Source of the DNA: CAIYQJ01 sp963717255
Lineage (GTDB): Bacteria; Chloroflexota; Limnocylindria; Limnocylindrales; CSP1-4
DNA: 64,000 nt
Direction of reading: 5' to 3'
Assembly: GCA_963717255.1 (NCBI GenBank)
Contig: CAVQVT010000012.1
Location: 1-64,000, forward strand
The notes beneath the pieces were generated by a model. It did not search any database. It was not told the origin of the DNA and worked only from the letters and a program-made list of their open reading frames with translations. Position numbers and translations under genes: made by a program. This document shows positions 46,181 through 56,051 of this stretch, one piece after another; within the stretch, counting starts at the first letter, position 1, and each line of letters begins with the position of its first letter.

Positions 46181-47659
46181 ATGTCGGTCCCGTCCCATCG
46201 CATCACCGTCATCCCCGGCGACGGGGTGGGCCCGGAGGTCGTCCGGTCCGCGGTACGCATCATCGATGCGGCCGGCGTGCGGGTCGACTGGGAGTCGGCC
46301 GAGGCCGGCGCCGAGGTCTTCAAGCGCGGCGACACCTCCGGTGTCCCGAAGGAGACCCGGGAGTCCATCGAACGGACGCGCGTGGCGCTCAAGGGCCCGC
46401 TCGAGACGCCGGTCGGTTTCGGCGAGAAGAGCGCCAACGTCACGCTGCGCAAGCTCTTCGAGACGTTCGCGAACGTCAGGCCGGCGCGCGAGCTGCCGGG
46501 CGTCCCCACCCGCTACGCGGGCGAGGGCGTGGACCTCGTGATCGTTCGCGAGAACCTCGAGGACCTCTACGCCGGCATCGAGCACATGCAGACGCCGGAC
46601 GTCGCGCAGACGCTCAAGATCGTGAGCCGGAAGGGGTCGGAGAAGGTCATCCGCTACGCGTTCGAGCTCGCGCGGCGCGAGGGTCGCCGGAAGGTCACGG
46701 CGGCGACGAAGGCCAACATCATGAAGCTCACCGAGGGCCTCTTCAAGCGGACCTTCGAGGAGATCGCGACCGAGTACGCGGACGTCGAGGCCGACCACCT
46801 CATCATCGACAACGTCGCGCACCAGCTGGCGAAGAACCCGGCCCAGTTCGACGTGATCGTCACCACGAACCTCAACGGGGACATCATCAGCGACCTCGCG
46901 TCGGGGCTCGTCGGCGGCCTGGGCTTCGCGCCCTCGGGCAACTACGGCGACCGCGTCTCGATCTTCGAGGCGGTCCACGGCTCGGCGCCCAAGCACGCGG
47001 GCAAGGACGTCATCAACCCGACCGCGCTGATCCTCAGCTCGATCATGATGCTCCGCCACGTCGGCGAGTCCGATGCGGCCGACCGGATCGAGGACGCGGT
47101 CCTCGTCACCCTCGAGGAGGGCAAGGCGGCCACGCAGGACCTCGTCCGGCAGACCGGCGGCGACGTGGAGCAGGCGGCCTCCACCACGGGCTTCACGGAC
47201 ACGGTCATCGCCAACCTCGGACGCCACCCGGCGACGGTCCCGGCGCGCCACGGCACGGAGCGGCCGTCGGGTCCGGCGACCCCCCATCCGCGCTGGTCGT
47301 ACGCGCCGGGGGTGTACGCCAAGGTCGACCGGAAGACGATCGGCGTGGACGTCTTCATCGAAGCGGACACCACCGCGGCCGCCCTGGGGCCCGAGATGGA
47401 GGCCCTCGCGGGCACGGACCTCGTCCTCCAGATGATCTCGAGCCGCGGGACCATGGTCTACCCGCCGACCGGGCTCGGCGCGGACGACGTCCGCCTCTGG
47501 CGGTGCCGCTTCGTCTCGCCGGCGGGGGCGGACGTCCCGGACCAGGTCTTTCTCGCTCTGCTCGAGCGGATCGCAGCCCGTCACCCGGGCTGGACGCACG
47601 TGGAGAAGCTCCACGTCTTCGACGGCGAGGACGGCTTCACCAAGGCGCAGGGCCAGTAG
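46181..47659 (+). CDS. Isocitrate dehydrogenase, Thermus-type with C-terminal extension
   Basis: 492 aa. VIPGDGVGPEVV, KGPLETPVGFGEKSANVTLRK split as GEKSANVTLRKLFETFANVR, IVRENLEDLYAGIEH, the metal-binding region VTTNLNGDIISDL and AVHGSAPKHAG are decarboxylating-dehydrogenase hallmarks. Residues after about 350 (YAKVDRKTIGVDVFIEA, LVLQMISSRGTMVYPP) match the extra domain of Thermus and Rickettsia isocitrate dehydrogenases. Start ATG 46181 after GAGGAGAA; GTG 46178 is also possible. TCA-cycle enzyme placed between purine genes. Confidence 0.88.
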   Translation: MSVPSHRITVIPGDGVGPEVVRSAVRIIDAAGVRVDWESAEAGAEVFKRGDTSGVPKETRESIERTRVALKGPLETPVGFGEKSANVTLRKLFETFANVRPARELPGVPTRYAGEGVDLVIVRENLEDLYAGIEHMQTPDVAQTLKIVSRKGSEKVIRYAFELARREGRRKVTAATKANIMKLTEGLFKRTFEEIATEYADVEADHLIIDNVAHQLAKNPAQFDVIVTTNLNGDIISDLASGLVGGLGFAPSGNYGDRVSIFEAVHGSAPKHAGKDVINPTALILSSIMMLRHVGESDAADRIEDAVLVTLEEGKAATQDLVRQTGGDVEQAASTTGFTDTVIANLGRHPATVPARHGTERPSGPATPHPRWSYAPGVYAKVDRKTIGVDVFIEADTTAAALGPEMEALAGTDLVLQMISSRGTMVYPPTGLGADDVRLWRCRFVSPAGADVPDQVFLALLERIAARHPGWTHVEKLHVFDGEDGFTKAQGQ

Positions 47660-47661
47660 CG

Positions 47662-48243
47662 ATGGGCGCGTCCGGCCGCACCGACGACCCCGGTGGGAGA
47701 CCCGCTGGATCCGCCTCCGCGGGCGTCGCGCCGGGTGCCGGACCGCTCGTCGGCATCGTCGGCGGGAGCCGCTCGGACTTCCCCGTGCTCGAGGGGGCGG
47801 CCGCCGTCCTCGCGGAGCTCGGGATCGCGCACGAGCTGCGCGTGGTCTCCGCTCATCGGACCCCGGACTGGCTCTTCCGGTACGCCGAGACCGCGCCGGG
47901 CCGCGGGATCCGCGTCATCGTCGCCGGCGCCGGCGGCGCGGCGCACCTCCCGGGGATGCTCGCGAGCAAGACGCTGCTCCCGGTGATCGGCGTGCCGATC
48001 CCCACTCAGCACCTCGGCGGGTTGGACTCGCTCCTCTCGATCGTCCAGATGCCCCGGGGGGTCCCCGTCGCCACCGTCGCGATCGGCAGCGCCGAGAACG
48101 CGGCGCTGCTCGCGGCGGAGATCCTGGCGCTCGGCGACGACGCGATCCGCGAGCGGCTGGCCGCGTACCGGTCGGCCCGGACGGAGGCGGTGCTCGATGA
48201 TGAATCGAACGCGGACGGCCTGGCGCGTGGCGAGCACACCTGA
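47662..48243 (+). CDS. purE: N5-CAIR mutase
   Basis: 193 aa. VGIVGGSRSDFPVLEGAAA, RVVSAHRTPDWLF, IVAGAGGAAHLPGMLASKT and LLSIVQMPRGVPVATVAIG cover the active site. Starts 2 bases after the isocitrate dehydrogenase stop. Works with PurK, two genes upstream. N-terminal 25 residues are Gly/Ala-rich and variable. Confidence 0.95.
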   Translation: MGASGRTDDPGGRPAGSASAGVAPGAGPLVGIVGGSRSDFPVLEGAAAVLAELGIAHELRVVSAHRTPDWLFRYAETAPGRGIRVIVAGAGGAAHLPGMLASKTLLPVIGVPIPTQHLGGLDSLLSIVQMPRGVPVATVAIGSAENAALLAAEILALGDDAIRERLAAYRSARTEAVLDDESNADGLARGEHT

Positions 48244-48348
48244 CCGACGCGGGCCCCGGGCGGTACCGCGGGCGGATCGACCCGCTCCCCGGCGGCGGCG
48301 CGTCGAGGAGGTCGCAAGCGCGCGATGAGCGCGGGCCGTCGCCGCGGC

Positions 48349-49548
48349 TCAGGCCTCGACGAGCGACGCGGTCGCCTCCGTGAGCGGGCACGGGTTCCGC
48401 AGGAACCAGCCCTGGCCGAATCGGACGCCGAGCGACCGGAGCGTCTCCAGCTCCGGGCGGGTCTCCACGCCCTCCGCCACGATCGAGATCCCCATCTCGT
48501 TCGCGAACGTGATGAGCGCGGCGGCGAGAGCGCGCCGCCGCCGGTCGCTGTCGATGTCGCGCGTCAGGCTGATGTCCAGCTTGATGATGTCCGGCTCCAG
48601 CCAGAGGATGTGACGGAGGCTGGCGAACCCGGCTCCCGCGTCGTCCACGGCCAGTCTCCCGCCAGCCGCGCGGAACGGCTCGAGCGCGTCGGCGAGAGCC
48701 GCGTAGTCGTTCACCGGTGCGTGCTCCGTGACTTCCAGGACGATCCGGTCCCACGGCAGGCCGGCGATCGCGTCGAAGAGGCCGCGGTCCACGATCGCCT
48801 CGGGCGAGACGTTGAGGGAGAGGTAGCACGGGCCGAGCGCGACGTCCTCGAAGGCGTGCGTGTGGGCACGGACGGCGGCGAGCTCGAGCTCGACCTGCCT
48901 GCCGATGCGGCCCGCATCCGCGAACCAGGCGTCGGGCGGGCGGATGGGCTCGACCTGGAACCGCGCGAGCGCCTCCACGCCGACGACGCGCCGACGGGCG
49001 ATGTCCACGATCGCCTGGTACGCGGGCACGATGGCGCCCGTCTCGAGCGCGCGCCCGACGCGGTCGCGGACCGCCTGGGTCTCCTCGACCGCCCGCGCTT
49101 CACGCTCCAGCTGGCCGGCGAGCTCGCGCACGACATCCACCGCGACGGACGCCGACAGGTGACCCAGCCCGGAGGCGGCCTTCCGGACCGCCTCGACGAT
49201 CTCCTCGGCGGGGGCGCCCTTCACGATGTAGCCGCTCGCCCCGGACCGGATCATGTCGCGGACGCTCCCGGGGTCGTCGTAGACGGAGAAGGCGACGACG
49301 CGCGTGCCTCGCGAGGCCGCGATGATCCCTCGCGTCGCCTCCGGGCCGCCGCCCGGCATCTTCACGTCCACGACGGCGACGTCCGGCGACCACTCGCGCG
49401 CTGCCGCGACGGCGGTCACCGCGTCGGCGGCGACCGCGACCAGTTCGATGTCGGGCTCCGAGGCCAGGACGTCCCCGAGCGTCGCGCGGACGAGAGGATC
49501 GTCGTCCGCGATGACGACGCGGATGGGCCGGGGTTCGCGTGCCGTCAT
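48349..49548 (-). CDS. Response regulator with EAL phosphodiesterase output
   Basis: 399 aa. REC domain: VVIADDDPLVRATL, phospho-Asp in VAVVDVKMPGGGPEAT and Lys in GYIVKGAP. EAL domain: VGVEALARFQVEP, LSLNVSPEAI, VLEVTEHAP, AVDDAGAGFASLRHI, IKLDISLTRDID, IVAEGVET. The DDAGAG stretch is a mild variant of DDFGTG. Degrades cyclic-di-GMP when phosphorylated (inference). ATGA overlap with the kinase upstream. Confidence 0.9.
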   Translation of the reverse strand: MTAREPRPIRVVIADDDPLVRATLGDVLASEPDIELVAVAADAVTAVAAAREWSPDVAVVDVKMPGGGPEATRGIIAASRGTRVVAFSVYDDPGSVRDMIRSGASGYIVKGAPAEEIVEAVRKAASGLGHLSASVAVDVVRELAGQLEREARAVEETQAVRDRVGRALETGAIVPAYQAIVDIARRRVVGVEALARFQVEPIRPPDAWFADAGRIGRQVELELAAVRAHTHAFEDVALGPCYLSLNVSPEAIVDRGLFDAIAGLPWDRIVLEVTEHAPVNDYAALADALEPFRAAGGRLAVDDAGAGFASLRHILWLEPDIIKLDISLTRDIDSDRRRRALAAALITFANEMGISIVAEGVETRPELETLRSLGVRFGQGWFLRNPCPLTEATASLVEA

Positions 49549-50744
49549 CGGAGCGGCGGCTCGTCGAACTCGACGCCGGCCACGGTGGCACCCATGGGGA
49601 TCCACGCCTCGACCGTCGTCCCCGCGCCCGGCTCCGACGCGACCGCGAACCTGCCGCCCGCGAGCTCGGCCCGCTCGCGCATGGCGACGAGCCCCAGGTG
49701 GCCGCGGCGCGGGTGTCGGACGAGGTCGGGGTCCATGCCCCGTCCATCGTCCGAGACGCGGAGCACGATCCCGCCCTCGACGTTCGCCAGGTGCACCGTG
49801 ACGACGCGCGCACCGGAGTGGCGCCGTGCGTTCCCGATCGCCTCCTGAGCGATCCGGAACAGCGTGGTCCGCGTCTCGAGCCCCGGCTCCTCCTCGAGCG
49901 TCCCGGTCAGCTCGACGGTCGGCTCGTCGTGGTCCGCCGGCTCCTCCGCCCGGCGGGCGACCTCTGCCCGCAGCGCCGCCTGGAGCCCGTCACGGTCCAG
50001 CGCGGCCGGATGGAGGCGGAACAGCAGGTCGCGCAGGCCTCGCGTGGCCGCCCGCACGGTCTCGAGCGTCCGGTCGAGCTCGTCGCGCAGGCCCGGGTCG
50101 ACCGCCTTCCGGCGGGCGAGCTCGACCCGCAGGCCCAACGCGACCATCGTCTGGATCGTGTCGTCGTGGATGTCGGCCGCCACCCGGCGGCGCTCCTCCT
50201 CCTGGGCCGTCACGAGCTGCCGAAGGAGCCGCTCGCGCTGCTCCGAGAGGACGCGCAGCCGTTCCAGGCTCTCCCGGAGCGCGGCCGTCCGCTCGCGGAC
50301 CTGGATCTCGAGCGATGCCTTCTGCTCGAGCAGGTCCAGCTCAAGGAAGCGCGTGACCAGGATGTTCTGGATCCGCAGGTCGATCTCGGCCGGGTCGAAC
50401 GGCTTCGTGAGGAAGTCCGACGCTCCGAGCCCGAGGGCACGGTCGCGCGCATCCCGCGTGACGTCCGCGGTGAGGACCACGACCGGCGTCCGCAGGCCGT
50501 CGCCGTCGACCTCGCGCAGGCGGGCGAGGACGGCGTATCCGTCCATCACCGGCATGATGAGATCGAGCAGCACGACGTCGGCCGGCTCGCGCTCGAGGTC
50601 CGCGACCGCCCGGACGGGGTCCGTCCACGACCGGATCGAGCGGAAGCCGCCGAGCCCGAGGAACCGTTCGAGCACGCGGACGTTCGCGGCCTCGTCGTCG
50701 ACGATCGCGATGCGGGCCTTCTCGAGACGGAGCTCCGTCGTCAT
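49545..50744 (-). CDS. REC-HisKA_3 hybrid sensor kinase (NarL-type)
   Basis: 399 aa. N-terminal receiver (IAIVDDEAANVRVLERFL, VVLLDLIMPVMDGYAVL, LTKPF), coiled coil (EQKASLEIQVRERTAALRES split over two heptads), dimerisation helix RRVAADIHDDTIQTMVALGL with the phospho-His, and HATPase FRIAQEAIGNARRHSGA, VSDDGRGMD, HLGLVAMRERAEL. It overlaps both neighbours by 4 bases, so all three signalling genes are translated together. Confidence 0.92.
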   Translation of the reverse strand: MTTELRLEKARIAIVDDEAANVRVLERFLGLGGFRSIRSWTDPVRAVADLEREPADVVLLDLIMPVMDGYAVLARLREVDGDGLRTPVVVLTADVTRDARDRALGLGASDFLTKPFDPAEIDLRIQNILVTRFLELDLLEQKASLEIQVRERTAALRESLERLRVLSEQRERLLRQLVTAQEEERRRVAADIHDDTIQTMVALGLRVELARRKAVDPGLRDELDRTLETVRAATRGLRDLLFRLHPAALDRDGLQAALRAEVARRAEEPADHDEPTVELTGTLEEEPGLETRTTLFRIAQEAIGNARRHSGARVVTVHLANVEGGIVLRVSDDGRGMDPDLVRHPRRGHLGLVAMRERAELAGGRFAVASEPGAGTTVEAWIPMGATVAGVEFDEPPLR

Positions 50745-53674
50745 CGCGGCTCCTCCGGGCTCGCTCCGCCCGCCGTGCCCGTTCCGACCGCGGTGAGCCC
50801 GCGCCACGGGCCTTCGGCCGCGTCGCCGGACCCCGGCATCTCGACCGTCGCGGTCGTCCCCCGTCCCATCTCGGACGCGACACGGATCGTGCCGCCCATC
50901 GCCTCGACCAGTCGTCGCGCGAGCGCGAGGCCCAGCGTCGCCCCGGTGCCGCTCGCGTCGCGCCCGAGCGGCGCGAACACCCGCGTGAGCTGGTCCTCCG
51001 ACATCCCGACGCCGTCGTCGGCGACGTCGATCGCCACCCGGCCGCCTGCGCACGCCCGCACGGTCACGACGACGTGGACGCCGGGTCCTCCGTGGCGCAC
51101 CGCGTTGTCCACGAGGTCCTCGACGACCGAGACGAGGCGTCCGGCGTCTGCGAGGGCCGTGAGGCCGGAGGCGGAGTCCGCGCCGCGCTCCACGACCGAC
51201 CCGCGGCTCGCTGCGAACGGCCGTCCCCGTTCGATCACCAGCCGCACCACGTCGTCCAGCAGCACGGGCTGCGCGGCCACGTGGAGACGGCCCGTCTCCA
51301 GGCGCGCGTAGTCGAGCATGCGGTCGATGAGTCCGAGGAGGCGCCTGCCGGCGGCCACGATGTAGTCCACGCTCTCCCGGTCCGCGGCGATGAGGTCTGC
51401 GCGCTCGAGGAGCTCGCCGAACCCCAGGATCGCGTTGAGCGGCGTCCGCAGCTCATGGCTCACGATCGACAGGAACTCGCTCTTCGACCGGTCCGCGGTC
51501 TCCGCGGCGTCGCGGGCGGCCCGAAGCTCCTCTTCCATCCGGACCCGGTCGGTCACGTCGATGGCCGTGGCGACGTACGTGGTCGACGGGTCCGCCGGGG
51601 CCTCCACGTTCACGATCGCCAGGAGCCACCGCCACTCCCCGGCGGCCGAGAGGTAGCGCTCGACCAGGGAGAAACGGCCCCGGCCGGCCTCGAGAGCCGC
51701 TCGGACCGTGGCGGCCGTCTCCCGGGCGTCGTCCGGGTGGCGATGGGCCGAGGGCCAGCCGAACGCGCCGATCACGTCGCCGGGCGCGTAGCCGAGCAGC
51801 TCGCGGATCCCCGGGCTCACGTAGTCGATCCGGTCCCCGAGGAGGCTCCCGCGGACGATCATGCCCGGTGTCGTCGTCAGCAGGCTCTCGATGAAGTCCC
51901 GCTGGCGTTCCAGCTCGGCCTGTGCCTCCATCCGGTCGCTGATGTCGATCCCCGAGGCGACGAACCGGAGGCTCCCGTCCGGCTCGGCCGAGACCGAGGA
52001 CGAGATGAGGAGCGACCGGTAGGTGCCGTCCTTCGCCAGGTATCGGCTGATCAGCTCGGGCGCGGCCTCTCCGCGAGCGAGAGCGGCGGCGATCGTCGGG
52101 AGGAACTGCTCGTCGTCCGGGTGGAGCCGGTCGGCGATGAACCCCGGCGCCGCGATGACCTCCTCGGGCGTGTAGCCGAGCACGTCTTCCACGCTCGGGC
52201 CCACGAAGTCGAGCACGGCGGGCTCCCCGGGGCGTGCGTGTCCGGCGACGATGAGCGTCCGGACGGCACGGGCGATCCCGGCGATGAACGCCTCGCGCTC
52301 CGCGAGCCGCGCTGCCGTCTCGGCCTGTTCCGTGACGTCCACCGACACCGCGACGAACCGGGTCGGCGGCTCGCCGGGTGTGCCCTGGTAGCGGACGTTG
52401 CTCGCGCACGTCCGGTAGGAGCCGTCCCGTCGACGCCACCGGACCTGGAATGTCTCGATGGCCCTGCCCGCCGCGATCGCCGCCGCGTCGCGGGCGGCGT
52501 AGGCCGCGCGGTCGTCGGGATGGATGAGCCCGACCAGGAAGCCGGGCTTCCCGACGATCTCCTCGAGGGGATAGCCCAGCATCGACGCGAGGCCGGGACT
52601 CGCGTAGTCGACCGTCATCGTCCCGCGGTCGCCGGCGAAGACCGCGCCCGGCGTCGCGTCGGCGACCCCCGCGAGCATGGCCGCGTTCCGCTCCAGCGCG
52701 GCCTGCGTCCGCCCGAGCGCTCCGGTGAGCACCCAGGCGCGAACGGCGAAGAGGATGACGATCATGCCCGCGAGCGCGTCGACCACGAGGTCGGCGACCG
52801 GATCCTGTGCGCGCAGGTTCTCCGCGAGCAGGATGACGGCCGCGGCGACCGCCGCCGTCGAGATGAGGGCGAGCCGCGTGCGCGGCGGCACGGGAACGCG
52901 AGGGTCGGGGGCCCGGGCGAGGGCCGAGGCGGAGGGGTCGAGGAGCGCGGCGGCGAGGAAGGACGAGCTGAGGAGTGCGAACGGCAGGACGAGGGCCGCG
53001 AGGTCCGTGTCCCCGCCGATCTGGCTGAACGCGTAGAGACTGTCCCCGACGAACGGGGCGACGACCGCGACGGACAGGAACGCGACGGCCCTGGTGACCT
53101 GCCCGAGCCTCAGTGCGATGACCGCCGCGGTCGCGAGGACCACGAGGTCGATCAGGGGCAGGTCGAGGATGGCGAACCAGGCCGTGGGGGTGGCGGATGT
53201 CCCGGCCGGCGCCGTGCTCAGCGGGAGCGCCCACACGATCACGGCGACACCGGCCGCGAGGATCAGGCCGTCCACGATGTCGCCCCGGTCCCGGCCGGCG
53301 CCGAGGGCGTGCGCGAGGAGGAGGAACGCCAGCGCGATGACCAGGTAGCCCGCCAGGTACACGGCGTCGGCCACCGTCGGCTCCGCGAAGGACTCCGTGG
53401 CACCCTCGCCCGCGAAGATGAGGTTGCCGGCGGCCATGGTCGCGAGGCCGGCGAGCAGGAGCGCCCACGGCAGCACCGGGGACGGCCGTCGGCGCCCGAT
53501 GAACCAGGCGATGGCGGCCATCACGAGGATCGCCAGCCCGCCGGCGAGGGCCGCGGCGAGAACGCTCTCGACACCGGTGAGCCGGACGACGACGGCGGAG
53601 ACGACGCCCGTCACGGCGACGCCCGCGCTGATCGTGCGCATCGCGGCGGGTGACGCGGTCTGCGCGTGGGGCAT
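50741..53674 (-). CDS. Membrane PAS-PAS-PAS histidine kinase
   Basis: 977 aa. About nine N-terminal membrane helices (residues about 10-320), three PAS domains (GAVFAGDRGTMTVDYASPGL, a second with VGPSVEDVLGYTPEEVI, a third with IDYVSPGIRELLGYAPGDVI), then HisKA KSEFLSIVSHELRTPLNAIL and HATPase VVEDLVDNAVRHGGPG, VADDGVGMSEDQL, GTGATLGLALARRLVEAMGG. First gene of the three-gene signalling operon. Start ATG 53674 chosen as the first Met before the membrane region. Signal unknown. Confidence 0.9.
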   Translation of the reverse strand: MPHAQTASPAAMRTISAGVAVTGVVSAVVVRLTGVESVLAAALAGGLAILVMAAIAWFIGRRRPSPVLPWALLLAGLATMAAGNLIFAGEGATESFAEPTVADAVYLAGYLVIALAFLLLAHALGAGRDRGDIVDGLILAAGVAVIVWALPLSTAPAGTSATPTAWFAILDLPLIDLVVLATAAVIALRLGQVTRAVAFLSVAVVAPFVGDSLYAFSQIGGDTDLAALVLPFALLSSSFLAAALLDPSASALARAPDPRVPVPPRTRLALISTAAVAAAVILLAENLRAQDPVADLVVDALAGMIVILFAVRAWVLTGALGRTQAALERNAAMLAGVADATPGAVFAGDRGTMTVDYASPGLASMLGYPLEEIVGKPGFLVGLIHPDDRAAYAARDAAAIAAGRAIETFQVRWRRRDGSYRTCASNVRYQGTPGEPPTRFVAVSVDVTEQAETAARLAEREAFIAGIARAVRTLIVAGHARPGEPAVLDFVGPSVEDVLGYTPEEVIAAPGFIADRLHPDDEQFLPTIAAALARGEAAPELISRYLAKDGTYRSLLISSSVSAEPDGSLRFVASGIDISDRMEAQAELERQRDFIESLLTTTPGMIVRGSLLGDRIDYVSPGIRELLGYAPGDVIGAFGWPSAHRHPDDARETAATVRAALEAGRGRFSLVERYLSAAGEWRWLLAIVNVEAPADPSTTYVATAIDVTDRVRMEEELRAARDAAETADRSKSEFLSIVSHELRTPLNAILGFGELLERADLIAADRESVDYIVAAGRRLLGLIDRMLDYARLETGRLHVAAQPVLLDDVVRLVIERGRPFAASRGSVVERGADSASGLTALADAGRLVSVVEDLVDNAVRHGGPGVHVVVTVRACAGGRVAIDVADDGVGMSEDQLTRVFAPLGRDASGTGATLGLALARRLVEAMGGTIRVASEMGRGTTATVEMPGSGDAAEGPWRGLTAVGTGTAGGASPEEPR

Positions 53675-53881
53675 CTCGGGCGCGGAACCTCCGCTTCGCG
53701 TCGGCGGCCGTCCGACGGCGTCCTTAAGGTGCGGTCGCGCGCGACCGCCATGCGACTGTATGCCCGGGCGTCCAGCCTCGGCATCGTCCATCCGTACCAC
53801 CCCGCGTACGCCGCGCGGACGACGGCGAGACGCCGCGACCCGCCGCGACCCGCCGGACGGGGCGGGTCCGTCGGCGCGACG

Positions 53882-53887
53882 TACACT
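53882..53887 (+). promoter_or_regulatory. -10 box, leaderless-type promoter
   Basis: TACACT exactly 6 bases before the GTG at 53894. The 219-base divergent spacer (53675-53893) also holds two copies of CGCCGCGACC at 53830 and 53840. Confidence 0.55.
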
Positions 53888-53893
53888 CCACGC

Positions 53894-54364
53894 GTGACCG
53901 AGACGCACGCGGCCGGCCCGGCCGCCCCGATCCGCGCCCCCGCGTCGATGGACGACGACCGGTGGGAGCCGGGCATGCCGGTCCTCGACCGCCAGGCCGT
54001 CGCCGGTCTGCAGTCCGGACCGGTCCGGGCGCCGCGGTCGGTCCCCGAGGCCCGACCGACCCGCCTGCCCCGCGACTGGTTCATCTACCTCTCGGTCGTC
54101 GCGTTCCTCGCCGGCGCCGTCGCCATCACGGCGATCGAGTTCGGGGTGCCGCTCGGGAGCCCGCTCATCAAGCTGTGCGTGCTCGTCGGCGCCCCGCCCC
54201 TCGCGGTCGCCCTCGCCGACGGCGCGGTCCGCATCTGGCGCTCCGCGTGGGCGTGGATGCCGGTGGACCGCGTGAAGGGCGTCTTCCGGCTCACCTGGCT
54301 CCTCGTCCCCGCGGTCGGCTTCGTCGGCATCGGGGTCGCGTTCGTCGGGGTGTTCTCGGCATGA
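53894..54364 (+). CDS. Two-TM membrane protein of unknown function
   Basis: 156 aa. Disordered N-terminus of about 60 residues rich in Pro/Arg, a helix at about 67-87 (WFIYLSVVAFLAGAVAITAI), a second hydrophobic segment at about 95-110 and a third at about 135-155. I do not recognise it. Its stop overlaps the NUDIX start (ATGA), so the two are coupled. Confidence 0.7.
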   Translation: MTETHAAGPAAPIRAPASMDDDRWEPGMPVLDRQAVAGLQSGPVRAPRSVPEARPTRLPRDWFIYLSVVAFLAGAVAITAIEFGVPLGSPLIKLCVLVGAPPLAVALADGAVRIWRSAWAWMPVDRVKGVFRLTWLLVPAVGFVGIGVAFVGVFSA

Positions 54365-55089
54365 GCGACCCGCGGGAGCCTCACGGGTCGAGCGACCGGG
54401 TCGATCCGCACGTCCGCCGCTTCCTCCACGGCCGTACCGACCTGCGCGCGGGCGGCATCTACCCGGAAGGGGCGTACCTCACCGAGGACGAGGCGATCTC
54501 GCGCGAGCGCTCCATGTCTGCGACGGACGATGCGCGTGGCGGCGTCCCGGCGTGGCTCGCCGCGACCCTCAACCACTGCACGCGCTGCGGCTCCCGGCTC
54601 GAGCTCGGCCAGGTGGAGGACGAGGACCGCGACCGGCTCGCGTGCGTGGAATGCGGATTCATCGCCTACGTGAACCCGCGGCTGGTCGTCACGACGATCC
54701 CGGTGACCGACGACGGCGAGGTCCTCCTGCTCCGCCGCGGGATCGAGCCGGCCCGCGGCCTCTGGGCGCAGCCCGGCGGCTTCCTGGAGATCGACGAGAC
54801 GGTCCGCGAGGCGGCCGTGCGCGAGACGCTCGAGGAGATCGGCGTCGTCGTGGAGCCCGGAGAGATCCTGGGGCTCTACTCGCGGCCCGAGGCGGCGATC
54901 GTGGTGGTCGCGTTCGAGGCGCGGATCGTCGGCGGCGAGCCCCACCCCACGCCCGAGGCTCTCGAGGTCCGCCCGTTCGCCCCCGAGGAGATCCCCTGGC
55001 ACGAGATCGCCTTCCGCACGAGCGAGTGGGCACTGCGCGACTGGCTCAAGCGCGCCCGACCCGACCTTCACCCGGCGGCACGGGGCTGA
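54361..55089 (+). CDS. NUDIX hydrolase with Zn ribbon
   Basis: 242 aa. Zn ribbon C73, C76, C95, C98 (HCTRCGS, ACVECGF), then a NUDIX box at about 139-162 with GFLEIDETVREAAVRETLEE. The layout resembles NudC-like or ADP-ribose-type NUDIX proteins that sit behind a zinc ribbon. Hydrolyses nucleoside diphosphate derivatives; substrate not clear. The N-terminal 60 residues are unusual. Confidence 0.87.
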   Translation: MSDPREPHGSSDRVDPHVRRFLHGRTDLRAGGIYPEGAYLTEDEAISRERSMSATDDARGGVPAWLAATLNHCTRCGSRLELGQVEDEDRDRLACVECGFIAYVNPRLVVTTIPVTDDGEVLLLRRGIEPARGLWAQPGGFLEIDETVREAAVRETLEEIGVVVEPGEILGLYSRPEAAIVVVAFEARIVGGEPHPTPEALEVRPFAPEEIPWHEIAFRTSEWALRDWLKRARPDLHPAARG

Positions 55090-55195
55090 CGAAGGCGACG
55101 AAGCGGCCCCCGGCCTCACGCCCCGGTGCCCAGCCGGCGTCGGTCGCCGTGCGTCGCGGGCGTTCGGGCGTTCGCGCTCGGCCCCCGGTGGACTC

Positions 55196-56038
55196 CTAGC
55201 TCGCCTTCCGGTGCAGCCGAGCCGGGGTGAGCGCGGTGCGCTGGCCGCGGTTGCGCAGCGCCTTTTCGAGCGCGACGTCGTGGTTGCGGCGCTCCAGGGC
55301 GTCGTCGAGCGGGGCGAGGACGACGCGCGCGCCCGTCCTCCGCGAGAGCGCGATCCGGACCAGCATGTCGGCGAGCCACGGGTTCTTCGGCAGGACGGGG
55401 CCGTGGAGGTACGTCGCGAAGACGTTGTCGCGCCGCGCTCCCTCGTTCCCGTCGCGGCCGTCGTTGCCGGCACCCGCGACGACCCGGCCGAAGGGGACGG
55501 CGCCGGGACCCAGCTCGGTCACGCCCGAGTGGTTCTCGAACCCGACGACCGCCTCGGTCTCGCCGTCGATCGTCACCTCGCACGCGGCGTGCTGCATGAA
55601 CCGCTGGCTGCCGCCGTGGGTCTCCAGGTCGAGGACGTGCGCGCCCTCGAGCGCCGGTCCCGCGCTGGGGATGTACGCGTGGCCGAACAGCTGGAGGCCG
55701 GCGCAGACCGCGAGCATGACGACGCCCGCGTCCGCCGCGTCACGGAGCGCCCCCGCGACGCGCGGCAGGTCCGCGGCGACGAGGGCCATCTCCACGTCCT
55801 GCCCGCCCTGGACGAAGACGACGTCGAAGGCCGAGAGGTCGAGGACGGGGTCGCCGGCTTCGTAGCCGACGGTCTCCGTCGCGATCCCGCGCCACCGGCT
55901 CCGCGCCTCGACGGCCGTGACGTTGCCGCCGTCGCCGGCGACGTTGAGGAGGCTGGGCCAGAGATGGGCGATCCGCAGCGGCGGGAGGTCGGCCACGGAG
56001 GTGGCCACCGGGGTGGGGTCGAGCGACGGGGACGTCAT
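55196..56038 (-). CDS. gatD: Lipid II glutamine amidotransferase, glutaminase subunit
   Basis: 280 aa, CobB/CobQ-like amidotransferase. Nucleophile in VMLAVCAGLQLFGHAY and catalytic His in FATYLHGPVLPKNPWLAD. WPSLLNVAGDGGNVTAVEAR is the GatD N-terminus. Supplies ammonia to MurT, which amidates the D-Glu of lipid II. Starts 13 bases after murT. Confidence 0.92.
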   Translation of the reverse strand: MTSPSLDPTPVATSVADLPPLRIAHLWPSLLNVAGDGGNVTAVEARSRWRGIATETVGYEAGDPVLDLSAFDVVFVQGGQDVEMALVAADLPRVAGALRDAADAGVVMLAVCAGLQLFGHAYIPSAGPALEGAHVLDLETHGGSQRFMQHAACEVTIDGETEAVVGFENHSGVTELGPGAVPFGRVVAGAGNDGRDGNEGARRDNVFATYLHGPVLPKNPWLADMLVRIALSRRTGARVVLAPLDDALERRNHDVALEKALRNRGQRTALTPARLHRKAS

Positions 56039-56051
56039 CGTTCGTGCCTCC

